NCBI GenBank assembly: GCA_039984715.1
Contig: JBDWUA010000001.1
Span: forward strand, 1 to 64,000
From: JABSSA01 sp039984715
Lineage (GTDB): Bacteria > Pseudomonadota > Alphaproteobacteria > Rhodobacterales > Rhodobacteraceae
DNA length: 64,000 nucleotides
Reading direction: 5' to 3'
In this document: in pieces, positions 24,099-32,588 of the stretch
Layout: every line of letters begins with the position of its first letter
Numbering within the stretch: the first letter of the stretch is position 1
The notes under the pieces: generated by a model
Told to the model about the DNA's origin: nothing
The model's input: the letters and a program-made list of their open reading frames with translations, nothing else
Database searches by the model: none
Made by a program: the position numbers and the translations under genes

Positions 24099-25393
24099 GA
24101 CGCGTCTTCCTTGGGTTTTGGGGGCAGGGCAGAGTTCAACAAAGACTGTGCAGGTTTGGCGGCCGATACGACGGAATTCATCGCAAAATCCTCGTGGTAA
24201 CGATCTGTTAGGGACAGATCATAGAGGTAATTGACCATCGCACCACTGGATTGCTTAAGGCCATTTTTCGACATGTCAGCGTTGGCGTGGATATCATAGA
24301 CTTCTGCACCGTTTCCCAAATGAAAGCGCGTGACCGGGTCAATGGGCATGCCATCTTTGCGCTTTGCCGTCAGCAAATACCGCGCGGCCATAATGCGTAT
24401 ATCTTGGGGCCCTGCACGATGTTCCAAGATCGCGGATGCGACGTGACCGTGTTCGGGATCGTCCGTTTGTGTGGTAAGCCAACGGTTCAAACCAGGAATG
24501 GGGGAAATGGTGACGAATTTCTCAAGTTGTGGGAACGACAGCGATAATTCAGCAACCACTTGCTTGATCAACAAGTTGCCAAAGCTGATCCCCGTTAATC
24601 CCTTTTGACAGTTGGAGATTGAATAAAAAACCGCGACTTTTGCATCCTCGGCTTCTAATGGCGTGCGACCATCAGACAGCAAGTCAGTGACTGACCCGGG
24701 AATCGTTTCGGTCAATGCGACTTCTACAAAGATCAATGGTTCGTCAGGCATTGATGGATGGAAAAATGCAAAGCAACGGCGATCCGGCGGGAACAATCGT
24801 CGCCGCAAGTCGTCCCAATCGTTGATTTGGTGGACCGCTTCATACGCAATGATCTTGTCCAGAATGCGCGCAGGTGAATCCCAGTTGATTGCCTTGAGAA
24901 CCAAAAAACCGCGGTTGAACCAGCTTCGCAACAGGTGAACAAAATCGTGGTCCGACCGTGCAATTTCTGGATTGGCTTTTAGGCTGCGCAACAAGTCCAC
25001 CCGCATCGCCACGATATCCGCGGTCGCCCCAACAGGTTGGTTCAATCTGCGCAGTAATTCTTGGCGTTTGGGTTCCGAAGACTTTGACAGCGCTTTGAAC
25101 GCGGTGAGCGACGGATCATTGGCGTATGCTGCTGCGAGTGCCGTCAACTCAGGTACGTCGATATCAAATTCGTCATTCAGAAATGAAAAGAAGGCTGGTT
25201 TTTCTTCTTCTGGCAGCGATCGGTATCGATCTAGCACCGTCGCAGCCAGTGTTTGGCCCGAAACGACGCCTTCTGGCGACAGCAACGCGCGGCATAATTC
25301 GTAGATATCGCGCTTGTCGTTTGAACTTTGCAATGTTCCGTTGCGGTCAAAAAGCGTGGATAATAGGTCGCCAAGGAACCGATTGCGCTGCAC
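24095..25393 (-). CDS. Malonyl-CoA decarboxylase
   Basis: The enzyme removes CO2 from malonyl-CoA to give acetyl-CoA. I choose the GTG at 25393 (GGAGAG six bases upstream, 432 residues). A GTG at 25420 would start only three bases from the palindromic operator. The N-terminal helical domain is followed by the conserved GNAT-like catalytic half: FVEVALTETIPGSVTDLL, VFYSISNCQKGLTGISFGN, FVTISPIPGLNRWL, then the LGNGAEVYDIHANAD segment with its catalytic histidine region. The perfect palindrome at 25423 lies directly upstream, so the adjacent GntR protein probably controls it. It is MatA in function. Confidence 0.92.
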   Translation of the reverse strand: MQRNRFLGDLLSTLFDRNGTLQSSNDKRDIYELCRALLSPEGVVSGQTLAATVLDRYRSLPEEEKPAFFSFLNDEFDIDVPELTALAAAYANDPSLTAFKALSKSSEPKRQELLRRLNQPVGATADIVAMRVDLLRSLKANPEIARSDHDFVHLLRSWFNRGFLVLKAINWDSPARILDKIIAYEAVHQINDWDDLRRRLFPPDRRCFAFFHPSMPDEPLIFVEVALTETIPGSVTDLLSDGRTPLEAEDAKVAVFYSISNCQKGLTGISFGNLLIKQVVAELSLSFPQLEKFVTISPIPGLNRWLTTQTDDPEHGHVASAILEHRAGPQDIRIMAARYLLTAKRKDGMPIDPVTRFHLGNGAEVYDIHANADMSKNGLKQSSGAMVNYLYDLSLTDRYHEDFAMNSVVSAAKPAQSLLNSALPPKPKEDAS

Positions 25394-25422
25394 AGGTGTC
25401 TCTCCATCTTTGGATGTCACAC

Positions 25423-25446
25423 TGCAATAATATCGATATTATTGCA
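25423..25446. promoter_or_regulatory. 24-bp perfect palindrome, candidate GntR operator
   Basis: TGCAATAATATC is followed immediately by its exact reverse complement, with no spacer. The site lies 30 bases upstream of the malonyl-CoA decarboxylase start and 25 bases past the gntR stop. The central ATATCGATAT recurs at 26557-26566 in front of the FAH-family gene. It is too close to the start codon and has no T run, so it is not a terminator. Confidence 0.8.
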
Positions 25447-25470
25447 AATTGATAGCTTAAATCGTCATAA

Positions 25471-26133
25471 TTAAAGATAGGTGAGTTGCGTCGACAAGTA
25501 CTCGCCAGTCAATCGATAATGGCTGAGCAACGCAACCGAGGCTGCATTCTCATCGCGCCGAACGGCGGCATCGAAGATATCATCATGTTCCGCTGTAATG
25601 TCACGCTTTTGATAATTCGCTCCGCCAGCAGCAAGGTATCTATAGCGGATGTTGAGATCGTAAAGCTGACTGCAATACCGCTCTAACATAGGGGAATTGG
25701 CATTGCTGATCAGGGTCATATGAAAATTCTTATGTGCGTCTTCAAATGTGTCCGTGTCTGCCGAACGTTTCATGTGATGATGCGACAGAACAAGCCGTTC
25801 TTCCCAGTCTGGTGTGGCCAAATTAATGGATTGGCGCAGAGCCATGTCTTCTAAAACGGTCCGCAACTTTAGAATCTCGTCAAAGTTTGCTAAGCTCGCA
25901 GGGGCTGCACGAAATCCGCGTTGATCTATCCGTTCGACCAGCATGTCAGAGGTCAACAGACTAAGCGCTTCGCGGACAGGAGACGCACCCGTATCCAGCA
26001 GGGTGCGCAGCTCTTCGATCTTGAGTTTCTTTCCGGCGGGCAATGCACCTGTAAGGATCATTTCACGCAACGAAAGATAGGCCGCGCGCGTGGCAGACGT
26101 TTCTCTGCCGCTGGTATCGTCCATCAAGCTCAT
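25471..26133 (-). CDS. GntR-family regulator, FadR/FCD type (MatR-like)
   Basis: This 220-residue regulator has a winged helix at about residues 14-78 (SLREMILTGALPAGKKLKIEE then GASPVREALSLLTSDMLVER). Its FCD domain (about 88-210) has metal-site histidines in EDAHKNFHMTLI and ALLSHYRLTGEYL. The ATG follows AGGGGGAAT. It lies between yciI and the malonyl-CoA genes on the same strand, like MatR in rhizobial malonate operons. The two ATATCGATAT palindromes at 25423 and 26555 are the obvious targets. The effector may be malonate, malonyl-CoA or an aromatic intermediate. Confidence 0.88.
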   Translation of the reverse strand: MSLMDDTSGRETSATRAAYLSLREMILTGALPAGKKLKIEELRTLLDTGASPVREALSLLTSDMLVERIDQRGFRAAPASLANFDEILKLRTVLEDMALRQSINLATPDWEERLVLSHHHMKRSADTDTFEDAHKNFHMTLISNANSPMLERYCSQLYDLNIRYRYLAAGGANYQKRDITAEHDDIFDAAVRRDENAASVALLSHYRLTGEYLSTQLTYL

Positions 26134-26146
26134 GCTGAGATTCCCC

Positions 26147-26533
26147 CTAGGTCAGCGTGACAGCGTTAGTAGATAACCCAACAGCTAAGTTCAACGAACC
26201 CTCGTTGATCATCCAACGTCGCATGACGAATGTACGCGCGCCCGATTTGTGCATTGGATCGGCATTCGCCAGCATATGGGCGGCTTCCAAACTTTCGGCG
26301 CGATAAATGATTAGGCCCACCCCCTGCATGTTCTCACCGCTTTCGTCCGACATAGGTCCAGCAAGGGCCAAAGATCCCTTGCGTTCAAGCTCGGCTTGGT
26401 AGGCGAGGTGGTCAGGCAAGGACGCCTTTACGTCTTGGGGTTCCTTAGCAGGGGTGGACACCGCAACGTATAGTTCCAATGCCAATGCCCCGCGTGATTT
26501 CGCGTCCGCTTTGTAGTCTGCCCATGCAACCAT
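26147..26533 (-). CDS. YciI-family protein
   Basis: The second methionine (26533) has GGGG eight bases upstream and gives 128 residues. The ferredoxin-like alpha/beta YciI fold is seen in LPDHLAYQAELERKGSLALAGP, with the conserved H and D region, and ESLEAAHMLANADPMHKSGA. YciI proteins are small enzymes or dioxygenase relatives; some act on aromatic intermediates such as chloromuconolactones. It diverges from the FAH-family gene across a palindromic operator and precedes gntR on its own strand. A role in the same catabolic route is likely; the reaction is unknown. Confidence 0.8.
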   Translation of the reverse strand: MVAWADYKADAKSRGALALELYVAVSTPAKEPQDVKASLPDHLAYQAELERKGSLALAGPMSDESGENMQGVGLIIYRAESLEAAHMLANADPMHKSGARTFVMRRWMINEGSLNLAVGLSTNAVTLT

Positions 26534-26554
26534 TTTCATTTCCCCGAAATTTAA

Positions 26555-26587
26555 AAATATCGATATTTATTGACTTGTGTCGATATT
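26555..26587. promoter_or_regulatory. Palindrome and half-site in the divergent promoter
   Basis: AAATATCGATATTT (26555-26568) is a perfect 14-base palindrome sharing its centre with the 24-base one at 25423. A half-site TCGATATT follows at 26580-26587. Between them is TTGACT (26570-26575), a possible -35 for the plus-strand operon, so a bound repressor would cover the promoter. The -10 is not clear. Confidence 0.75.
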
Positions 26588-26625
26588 GTAGGCAGAAAAT
26601 ATCCAAACTGACAAGGATTATGCAT

Positions 26626-27507
26626 ATGAAATATCTGGTGGGCGAGACGACGCACGGCGCGGCTGTGTTTGCTGTAACGGGCGAAAAAGCCGTTAATCTT
26701 ACAGCTTTAGACGCCGCCGTTGGCTCGGATTTGATGGCGTTAATCAATGATCCGACGCTGATAGAATCAGTTTCTGCGAAAATGAGCGCTGCGCCACACG
26801 TGGCTCTGGACTCAATCGTGCCCGCGTTGCCAGTTGCCAAGCCCGGCACGATCATCTGCCTTGGACTAAATTACACCGACCACATCAAAGAAGGGGGATA
26901 TGACATCCCCGATTACCCTGCACTGTTCATGCGTGGAAAGAACTCGATCATGGCTGCGGGTGCGCCTTTGGTGCGCCCAACCTGTTCTGACAAGTTGGAC
27001 TATGAAGCGGAATTGATGATCGTTGTGGGCAAAGGTGGCCGTCACATTTCCGAAGCAGACGCGTTGAATTACGTCTTTGGATATACGGTTTTCAATGACG
27101 GTTCTGTACGGGATTACCAGCGCAAGACCCATCAATGGACGCCTGGCAAAAACTTTGACAATACCGGCGCGGTCGGTCCTTACGTCGTCACACCCGATGA
27201 ATTACCAGCCGGAGCAGCGGGCCTCAAAATCGAGAGCCGTGTAGGGTCCGAGGTTTTGCAATCGTCTAACACGGGCAACATGATTTGGTCTGTGGCGCAA
27301 ACCATTGCAACGATCTCGGAATATACCACGTTAGAACCCGGTGATTTGATCGCCATGGGAACACCCCCAGGTGTGGGTCATGCCAAAAAACCAAACCCGC
27401 GTTGGTTGGTGCCAGGGGAAGTCGTAGATATCGAAATCGAAGGTATCGGCATTTGTTCTAACCCGATCGTCGACGAAAAAGATCGCAGCGTGGTGGCAGC
27501 ACAATGA
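26626..27507 (+). CDS. Fumarylacetoacetate hydrolase (FAH) family enzyme
   Basis: The ATG at 26626 has AAGGA eight bases upstream; 293 residues. After a short N-terminal domain comes the FAH fold: IICLGLNYTDHIKEGG, PALFMRGKNSI, LDYEAELMIVVGKGGR (metal-binding E..E), FGYTVFNDGSVRDYQRK, and GDLIAMGTPPGVG. Family members hydrolyse C-C bonds of 1,3-dioxo acids or hydrate or decarboxylate ring-cleavage products. With a ring-cleavage dioxygenase in the same operon it probably acts on the opened ring. The next gene overlaps it by four bases. Confidence 0.88.
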   Translation: MKYLVGETTHGAAVFAVTGEKAVNLTALDAAVGSDLMALINDPTLIESVSAKMSAAPHVALDSIVPALPVAKPGTIICLGLNYTDHIKEGGYDIPDYPALFMRGKNSIMAAGAPLVRPTCSDKLDYEAELMIVVGKGGRHISEADALNYVFGYTVFNDGSVRDYQRKTHQWTPGKNFDNTGAVGPYVVTPDELPAGAAGLKIESRVGSEVLQSSNTGNMIWSVAQTIATISEYTTLEPGDLIAMGTPPGVGHAKKPNPRWLVPGEVVDIEIEGIGICSNPIVDEKDRSVVAAQ

Positions 27508-28169
27508 ATGCTCCTACTGGCGCAGAGCTAAATGAACTGCGTGCAAAAGCGCAGGAAGATCATCGCGCTTTGCGTGGCCGGATCAGCCGCCTTTCGGACG
27601 ACGCGATTGACCTGATCCTGCGGGATGCACGGTCACATTATGCGTGGACAGATAAGCCCATTCCAGACGGTATGTTGGAAGAAATCTACGACATAACGAT
27701 TAACGGCGCGACGTCGATGAACACCTTGCCTGCACGGTTCATTTTTGTGAAATCTCCAGAGGGCAAAGAACGTCTTGCCAAGTCGTTAAAACCACAGAAC
27801 GTGGCAAAGATGATGGGCGCACCCGTCACGGCAATTATCGCGCAGGACATGGATTTCTGGCAGGAATTGCCTTTCCTCTTTCCGCACGAAGATCGCAGGC
27901 ATTTGTTTGATGGCAACGACGCGTATTGCCAAGACACAGCCTATCGAAATGCGACCTTGCAAGGGGCCTATTTCATGATCGCAGCACGGGCAGTCGGTTT
28001 GGATGTTGGCGCGATGTCAGGCTTTTCAAACGCGATTGTGGACGAAGAATTCTTCAAAGGTACAAGCCTGACGTCCAACTTTCTGTGCAACATCGGATAT
28101 GCGGATGAAACCGCATTGTTTCAAAAATTACCACGCTTTGCATTCGACAAAGTTTGCAGCGTGATCTGA
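27504..28169 (+). CDS. Nitroreductase-family protein, RutE/HadB type
   Basis: A 221-residue FMN-dependent nitroreductase-fold protein of the branch that includes malonic semialdehyde reductase RutE and haloacid-cluster HadB. Visible stretches are RLSDDAIDLILRDARSHYAWTD, the FMN region NGATSMNTLPARFIFV, and ARAVGLDVGAMSGFSN. RutE reduces malonic semialdehyde to 3-hydroxypropionate, so a C3 semialdehyde or enone from ring cleavage is a possible substrate here. It starts in the stop of the FAH gene (ATGA) and lies 11 bp before the OsmC gene. Confidence 0.85.
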   Translation: MNAPTGAELNELRAKAQEDHRALRGRISRLSDDAIDLILRDARSHYAWTDKPIPDGMLEEIYDITINGATSMNTLPARFIFVKSPEGKERLAKSLKPQNVAKMMGAPVTAIIAQDMDFWQELPFLFPHEDRRHLFDGNDAYCQDTAYRNATLQGAYFMIAARAVGLDVGAMSGFSNAIVDEEFFKGTSLTSNFLCNIGYADETALFQKLPRFAFDKVCSVI

Positions 28170-28180
28170 GGGGAAATCAC

Positions 28181-28639
28181 ATGGCCGTTAAAATGAAAAC
28201 AGTCGTCACGTATCGTGCAAAAGCCAATTGCCCGACACATGCGCGTACCGAAATTCCGGTTCGTGACCTGAATGTTGTGATCGACGAACCAACCGAACGG
28301 GGTGGCACGAACCTTGGTCCTACTCCGACGGAATCCGTGATGACCGCTTTGATCGCGTGTACCAACGTGATCGGACACAAAAATGCGCATCGCTTGGGTA
28401 TCGATTTGGGCGAGATCACAATCGACGCAGATTGCAAATTCGACCGGCGCGGCGTTCTCATGCAAGAGGAAATCGACGTTCCGTTTCCGCAGATCACATT
28501 AAACGTAAATTGCAGCACGTCTGCCAGCCAAGCAGACTTGGATCTGGTCGGGGCAGAGACTTCCAAATACTGCGCAATCGCCAAGCTGTTTGAAGCAGCT
28601 GGCACAGATTTGACAGTGAATTGGGTGAAAGCAGACTAA
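28181..28639 (+). CDS. OsmC-family protein
   Basis: The ATG at 28181 with GAGGGGAAA upstream gives 152 residues. The OsmC fold is seen in GGTNLGPTPTESVMTALIACTNVIGHKNAHRLG and in the late SKYCAIAKLFEAAG. The paired cysteines, in IACTN and in SKYCAI, match the active thiols that reduce organic peroxides. Within this operon it may protect against peroxides from dioxygenase chemistry, or act as a thiol-dependent hydrolase on an intermediate. A weak GGGC/GCCC hairpin with five Ts follows at 28648-28665 before the TRAP genes. Confidence 0.83.
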   Translation: MAVKMKTVVTYRAKANCPTHARTEIPVRDLNVVIDEPTERGGTNLGPTPTESVMTALIACTNVIGHKNAHRLGIDLGEITIDADCKFDRRGVLMQEEIDVPFPQITLNVNCSTSASQADLDLVGAETSKYCAIAKLFEAAGTDLTVNWVKAD

Positions 28640-28684
28640 AACTAGCTGGGCTTAAATGCCCTTTTTCTGGGAGGAGAAAACTTG

Positions 28685-29755
28685 ATGAAATGGACACGAC
28701 GCGCATTATTGGGGGCGACCCTAGCAACACTGACATCTTTTCCTGCCGTGGCACAGGAAACCGTTTCTGCTGTTGTCATTGATGGCTATCCTGACCGGGC
28801 ACTTTGGGTAAAGGAATTCACAAATTTCTTCATTCCCGAAGTTGATCGCCGTTTGGCCGAAAACGGTAACTATGTCATGGACTGGCAGGAAAACTATGGT
28901 GGTTCCATCGTCAAACCCAAAGGGGTCCTTGAAGGAGTTGAGCTGGGCCTTGGCGACATTGGAATTGTCACCACCATCTTCCATTCTTCGAAACTGCCCA
29001 GCCAAGGTCTTTCGGCTGTAACACCATTTGTATCAAGTGATGCACGCGCTGTTGCGAAAGCTATCGATGAAATCGCACGTGAATTCCCTGCAATGCAGAA
29101 CGAATTCGCGGCGCAGAACCAAGTGTATCTGGCAACTGGTGTCGTGTTGAACAGCTATCAGATGTTCTCGACCAAAGAAGTGGGCGCTCTCTCCGATCTG
29201 GAAGGCTTCAAAGTCGCCGGTGCAGGTATGAACTTGCGTTATCTAGAAGGAATCCAAGACGCGGCTGGTGTGCGCGGCGGTTTGACCGACTTCTATAACA
29301 TGTTGCAAACCGGCTTGGTTGACGCGGGCATGTTGTGGCCCGAAGCGGCCGCAACCTTCAAGATTTCCGAAGTGGCACCATATATGTTGCGTGCAGATTT
29401 GGGCGCAGTGAATTCCAAGACGATCACTGTGAACAAAGACTATTGGGATGGACTTCCTGATGAGGTCAAAGAAGTCTTGCAAGCGGTTGCTGTCGACTAT
29501 CGTGATCATCTTGCGGGTATCGCAATGGATCGCGCCGCGGCAGCTGAAGAAGCTTACGTTGCAGCAGGCGGGAAGATCATTGAAGTGTCCAATGACGACC
29601 GCGCCTCTTGGGCGGCAGCTATGCCAAACATCGCACAGGAATGGGCCGCCACTTTGAATGACAAAGGCGAGCCGGGGACTGAAATGCTTGATGCCTATTT
29701 GGGCAAACTCGAAGCGGTTGGCTTCGTGGGTGTTCGCGATTGGTCCAAGCCTTAA
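28685..29755 (+). CDS. TRAP transporter solute-binding protein (DctP type)
   Basis: The ATG at 28685 has GGGAGGAG eight bases upstream; 356 residues. The signal peptide is MKWTRRALLGATLATLTSF with cleavage near AVAQ-E; the RR pair resembles a Tat signal but is followed by LL without a consensus motif. The body has the DctP pattern: a binding region around GVELGLGDIGIVTTIFHSSKLPS, LEGFKVAGAGMNLRYLEG, and FYNMLQTGLVDAGMLWPEA. The usual KVRV ligand segment is changed to KVAGAGMNLR, so the ligand may not be a simple C4-dicarboxylate. The substrate is probably the aromatic or dicarboxylate compound the operon degrades. Confidence 0.88.
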   Translation: MKWTRRALLGATLATLTSFPAVAQETVSAVVIDGYPDRALWVKEFTNFFIPEVDRRLAENGNYVMDWQENYGGSIVKPKGVLEGVELGLGDIGIVTTIFHSSKLPSQGLSAVTPFVSSDARAVAKAIDEIAREFPAMQNEFAAQNQVYLATGVVLNSYQMFSTKEVGALSDLEGFKVAGAGMNLRYLEGIQDAAGVRGGLTDFYNMLQTGLVDAGMLWPEAAATFKISEVAPYMLRADLGAVNSKTITVNKDYWDGLPDEVKEVLQAVAVDYRDHLAGIAMDRAAAAEEAYVAAGGKIIEVSNDDRASWAAAMPNIAQEWAATLNDKGEPGTEMLDAYLGKLEAVGFVGVRDWSKP

Positions 29756-29788
29756 ACTCACTAACCGACCCGAGAAAGGGCTAAGACA

Positions 29789-30364
29789 ATGCTCAAGTCT
29801 GGATTGACCGGCCTGTCTCGGGTCGCAAATACCCTTGCGATTGCTGCCAACGTTGCAGGTACATGCACTGTACTCACGTTGGTGGTGATCCTGAATGTTG
29901 ATGTGATCGCCAGAGGGGTGTTTAACGCCCCCCTTAAAGGGACGTACGAAATCGTTCAGCTTGCTGTCGTGTTCATCGTGTTTTTACAACTGGCAGACGT
30001 TATTCGGGTCGACCGACTGACGCGCTCAGATGGGTTCTTGAACCTGTTGCATAGCCGTCGACCGGGTCTGACAGCCGCCATGCGACGCATCATCAACGCG
30101 ATATCCGCAATCTTTATGGGCCTGATTGCATACATCATGTTCCCCGAGTTCATCAAAATGTGGGGCACGCAGGACTTCTTTGGGGTGCCTGGCGTTTTCA
30201 CCGTGCCTTGGTGGCCGGTGAAACTGATTATCGCGTCGGGCAGCGCATTAGCTTGCGTGATTTTTGCTCTCAAGGTCATCACTGGACAGGATCGCCCGCA
30301 GTTGATCCGCGTGCCCGAGCATGATGATCCAGCATCAACGAAAACAGGCGAGCCAACTAAATGA
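29789..30364 (+). CDS. TRAP transporter small membrane subunit (DctQ type)
   Basis: The 191-residue protein has four membrane helices (about 17-40, 54-73, 98-118 and 137-160). The typical DctQ stretch VIARGVFNAPLKGTYEIVQLAVVFIVFLQ comes early. It ends with a polar tail, PQLIRVPEHDDPASTKTGE. It bridges the periplasmic binding protein and the DctM channel. AAGGG precedes the ATG. It overlaps the dctM start by four bases. Confidence 0.88.
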   Translation: MLKSGLTGLSRVANTLAIAANVAGTCTVLTLVVILNVDVIARGVFNAPLKGTYEIVQLAVVFIVFLQLADVIRVDRLTRSDGFLNLLHSRRPGLTAAMRRIINAISAIFMGLIAYIMFPEFIKMWGTQDFFGVPGVFTVPWWPVKLIIASGSALACVIFALKVITGQDRPQLIRVPEHDDPASTKTGEPTK

Positions 30365-31665
30365 CACCTATTGAAATCGGCCTAGTCTCCGTAGTTGCCA
30401 TCGTCTTTTTGATCTATGCTGGCCTCTATATCCCTGTTGCATTGGGTATGGTGTCGATCATTTCGATCTGGATCATGCGGGACAATTTTACCTTGTCTCT
30501 GAACTTGCTGAAAGTCGCCGTCGGTGACAGCGCAATGGTTTACAGTTTCGCAACCATCCCCTTGTTCACCTTTATGGGCTTAGTCGTGTCCAAGGCGGGA
30601 TTGGGCCGGGACATATACGAAGTCATGACAATGCGATTCCGCAAAGTTAAAGGCGGCATTGGTATGGCCACAGTGGGCGCGAACGCTGTATTCGCGGCTG
30701 TCACAGGGTCATCCATTGCGTCGGCGTCTGTGTTCACAAAAGTATCCGTACCGCAAATGATTGCTCAGGATTACAACCCACGTTTTGCGGTGGGTGTTGT
30801 CGCCGGGTCGTCTGTTCTGGGCATGATCATCCCACCTTCGGCGATGTTGATTATCTACAGCTTTGTCGCAGAACAATCCGTGGGAGACATGTTCCTTGCA
30901 GGTGTCATTCCGGGGATCATGCTGGCCGTTGCCTATGTCGGTGCGATTTGGTTCATGGGACGCTACACGCCGAATTTTGTCGGAGGGCGCGCCATTGGGG
31001 AAACCGAATGGATGTCCAAACGCGAGGTCGCATCCAAAACGCTGCCAACTTTGGGTCTTATAACCATCGTTCTGGGTGGGATTTATTCAGGGTGGATGAC
31101 TGCCGTTGAGGCGGGCGCGACCGGGTCGCTTGTGGCATTGCTCATCGCACTGGCGCGCCGGTCCATGACGCTCAAGGGTTTTTGGGAAGCTTTGTTGGAA
31201 ACCGGTCATATCACCGCGGCTATCTTGTTCCTAATCACAGCCGCATCGATCTATAGCCGGATGCTGGGCCTTGCAGGATTGCCAAACCAACTTCAGGATT
31301 TGCTTGCCGGCAATTCGGCATCGTTCTGGATGGTCATGCTGTTATATGTCTTGCTGATGATCTTTTTGGGTACGATCCTAGACACGGCGTCCATCATCTT
31401 GATCGTTGTCCCGTTGTTCCTGCCGCTTGTCGAAGCATTGGACATGTCACTGATCTGGTTTGGCATCATCACTGTTGTTGGTGCGGAAATCGGGCTTTTG
31501 ACGCCACCGCTTGGGATCTCGTGTTTTGTTATCAAATCGACACTGAATGACGACAGTATTTCGCTCAAGGATGTGTTCATGGGCGCGCTGCCATTTGCGT
31601 TTGTGATGCTCATCATTCTCTTCATCCTGATCGAATTCCCCATTCTCAGCCTCGCTCTTCTTTAA
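30361..31665 (+). CDS. TRAP transporter large membrane subunit (DctM type)
   Basis: A 434-residue channel subunit with about 12 membrane helices. Conserved DctM segments are FAAVTGSSIASASVFTKVS, GMIIPPSAMLIIYSF, DTASIILIVVPLFLP and EIGLLTPPLGISCFVI. It drives uptake with the sodium gradient, together with the binding and small subunits just upstream. It ends 11 bp before the ring-cleavage dioxygenase gene, which links uptake to ring cleavage. Confidence 0.92.
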   Translation: MTPIEIGLVSVVAIVFLIYAGLYIPVALGMVSIISIWIMRDNFTLSLNLLKVAVGDSAMVYSFATIPLFTFMGLVVSKAGLGRDIYEVMTMRFRKVKGGIGMATVGANAVFAAVTGSSIASASVFTKVSVPQMIAQDYNPRFAVGVVAGSSVLGMIIPPSAMLIIYSFVAEQSVGDMFLAGVIPGIMLAVAYVGAIWFMGRYTPNFVGGRAIGETEWMSKREVASKTLPTLGLITIVLGGIYSGWMTAVEAGATGSLVALLIALARRSMTLKGFWEALLETGHITAAILFLITAASIYSRMLGLAGLPNQLQDLLAGNSASFWMVMLLYVLLMIFLGTILDTASIILIVVPLFLPLVEALDMSLIWFGIITVVGAEIGLLTPPLGISCFVIKSTLNDDSISLKDVFMGALPFAFVMLIILFILIEFPILSLALL

Positions 31666-31676
31666 GGAGTTTCGCC

Positions 31677-32543
31677 ATGCGCAACGTGACCAAAGACAAC
31701 ATTACAGACGTGTTCAAAAGCTATATGGCCAAGGACATGAACCCGCGGACGCGCGAAATTCTCAATGCGTTGGTTCAGCACATGCATGATTTCGCCCGCG
31801 AGACAAAGCTAACCCACGACGAGTGGCGACAAGGTATCGCATTCTTGGAAGGGTGCGCAGCTATTGAGACCGAAGACCACCATGAGTTTGTGCTGGCCTC
31901 TGACGTGTTGGGGATGTCGTCACTTGTGGACATGCTGCATTCTCGGGATGACGCAACATCATCTTCGGTCCTTGGACCTTTCCACGTGTCCGGAGCGCCT
32001 CCTTTGGCGGTCGGTGGTGACATGAAGCGCGAATTTGGCGGACCGATTCTATTGGCTGAAGGTGTCATTCGGGACACCGATGGCAATCCGATTGCAGGGG
32101 CTGAATTGGACATTTGGCAGACGGCGCCCAATGGCCTTTATGCAAGTCAGGATGACGCGCAGGACATGTTTTCATTCCATGGTCTTATGACGGTGGGGGA
32201 TGATGGACGTTATGCGTTCACGACGGCCAAACCGGTCGAATACACAGTTCCGACCAGCGGCCCTGTCGGTGATATTCTGCGGGCATGTGGCCGTCACCCT
32301 TGGCGACCATCGCATTTGCATTTTATCGTTAAGGCCCCAGGATATCGCAGCTTGGTGACGGAAATCTTCCCAGAAGATGACCCATATCTTGATCAAGACA
32401 CTGTTTTTGGCGTGCGCGATGATCTTGTCATGACTTACCATGAAAAAGACGCCTCAGACTTTCCAGACGGAATGGCATTGTCAGGTAAGGTCAATGAATC
32501 GTTTTTGGCGGTCAAATTTGATGTGATACTCGCAAAGGACTAA
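31677..32543 (+). CDS. Intradiol ring-cleavage dioxygenase (hydroxyquinol/catechol 1,2-dioxygenase type)
   Basis: This 288-residue non-haem iron(III) enzyme opens catechol-type rings between the two hydroxyls. Iron ligands are visible in the canonical order: Y155 (PNGLYASQD), Y189 (VEYTVPT), H213 and H215 (RPSHLHF). The N-terminal helical linker domain (about 1-95) is that of catechol/hydroxyquinol dioxygenases that form dimers, not of protocatechuate dioxygenase. FLEGCAAIETEDHHEFVLASDVLG fits the hydroxyquinol branch. AAGGAG precedes the ATG. No maleylacetate reductase is in the window, so later steps may be unusual. Confidence 0.9.
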   Translation: MRNVTKDNITDVFKSYMAKDMNPRTREILNALVQHMHDFARETKLTHDEWRQGIAFLEGCAAIETEDHHEFVLASDVLGMSSLVDMLHSRDDATSSSVLGPFHVSGAPPLAVGGDMKREFGGPILLAEGVIRDTDGNPIAGAELDIWQTAPNGLYASQDDAQDMFSFHGLMTVGDDGRYAFTTAKPVEYTVPTSGPVGDILRACGRHPWRPSHLHFIVKAPGYRSLVTEIFPEDDPYLDQDTVFGVRDDLVMTYHEKDASDFPDGMALSGKVNESFLAVKFDVILAKD

Positions 32544-32588
32544 CCTGCACGGTACTGCCTCAAGGCAGGGTCTTGGCGAGGTCGGCAA

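Noticed and set aside
25423..25446. The 24-bp palindrome read as a terminator for the upstream gntR gene
   Set aside because: It has no loop, is A+T-rich without a T run, and lies in the promoter position of the next gene; an operator fits better.
32554..32571. An inverted repeat CTGCCT/AGGCAG between the dioxygenase and EEP genes
   Set aside because: The loop is too short for a stable terminator and no T run follows; the two genes appear cotranscribed.
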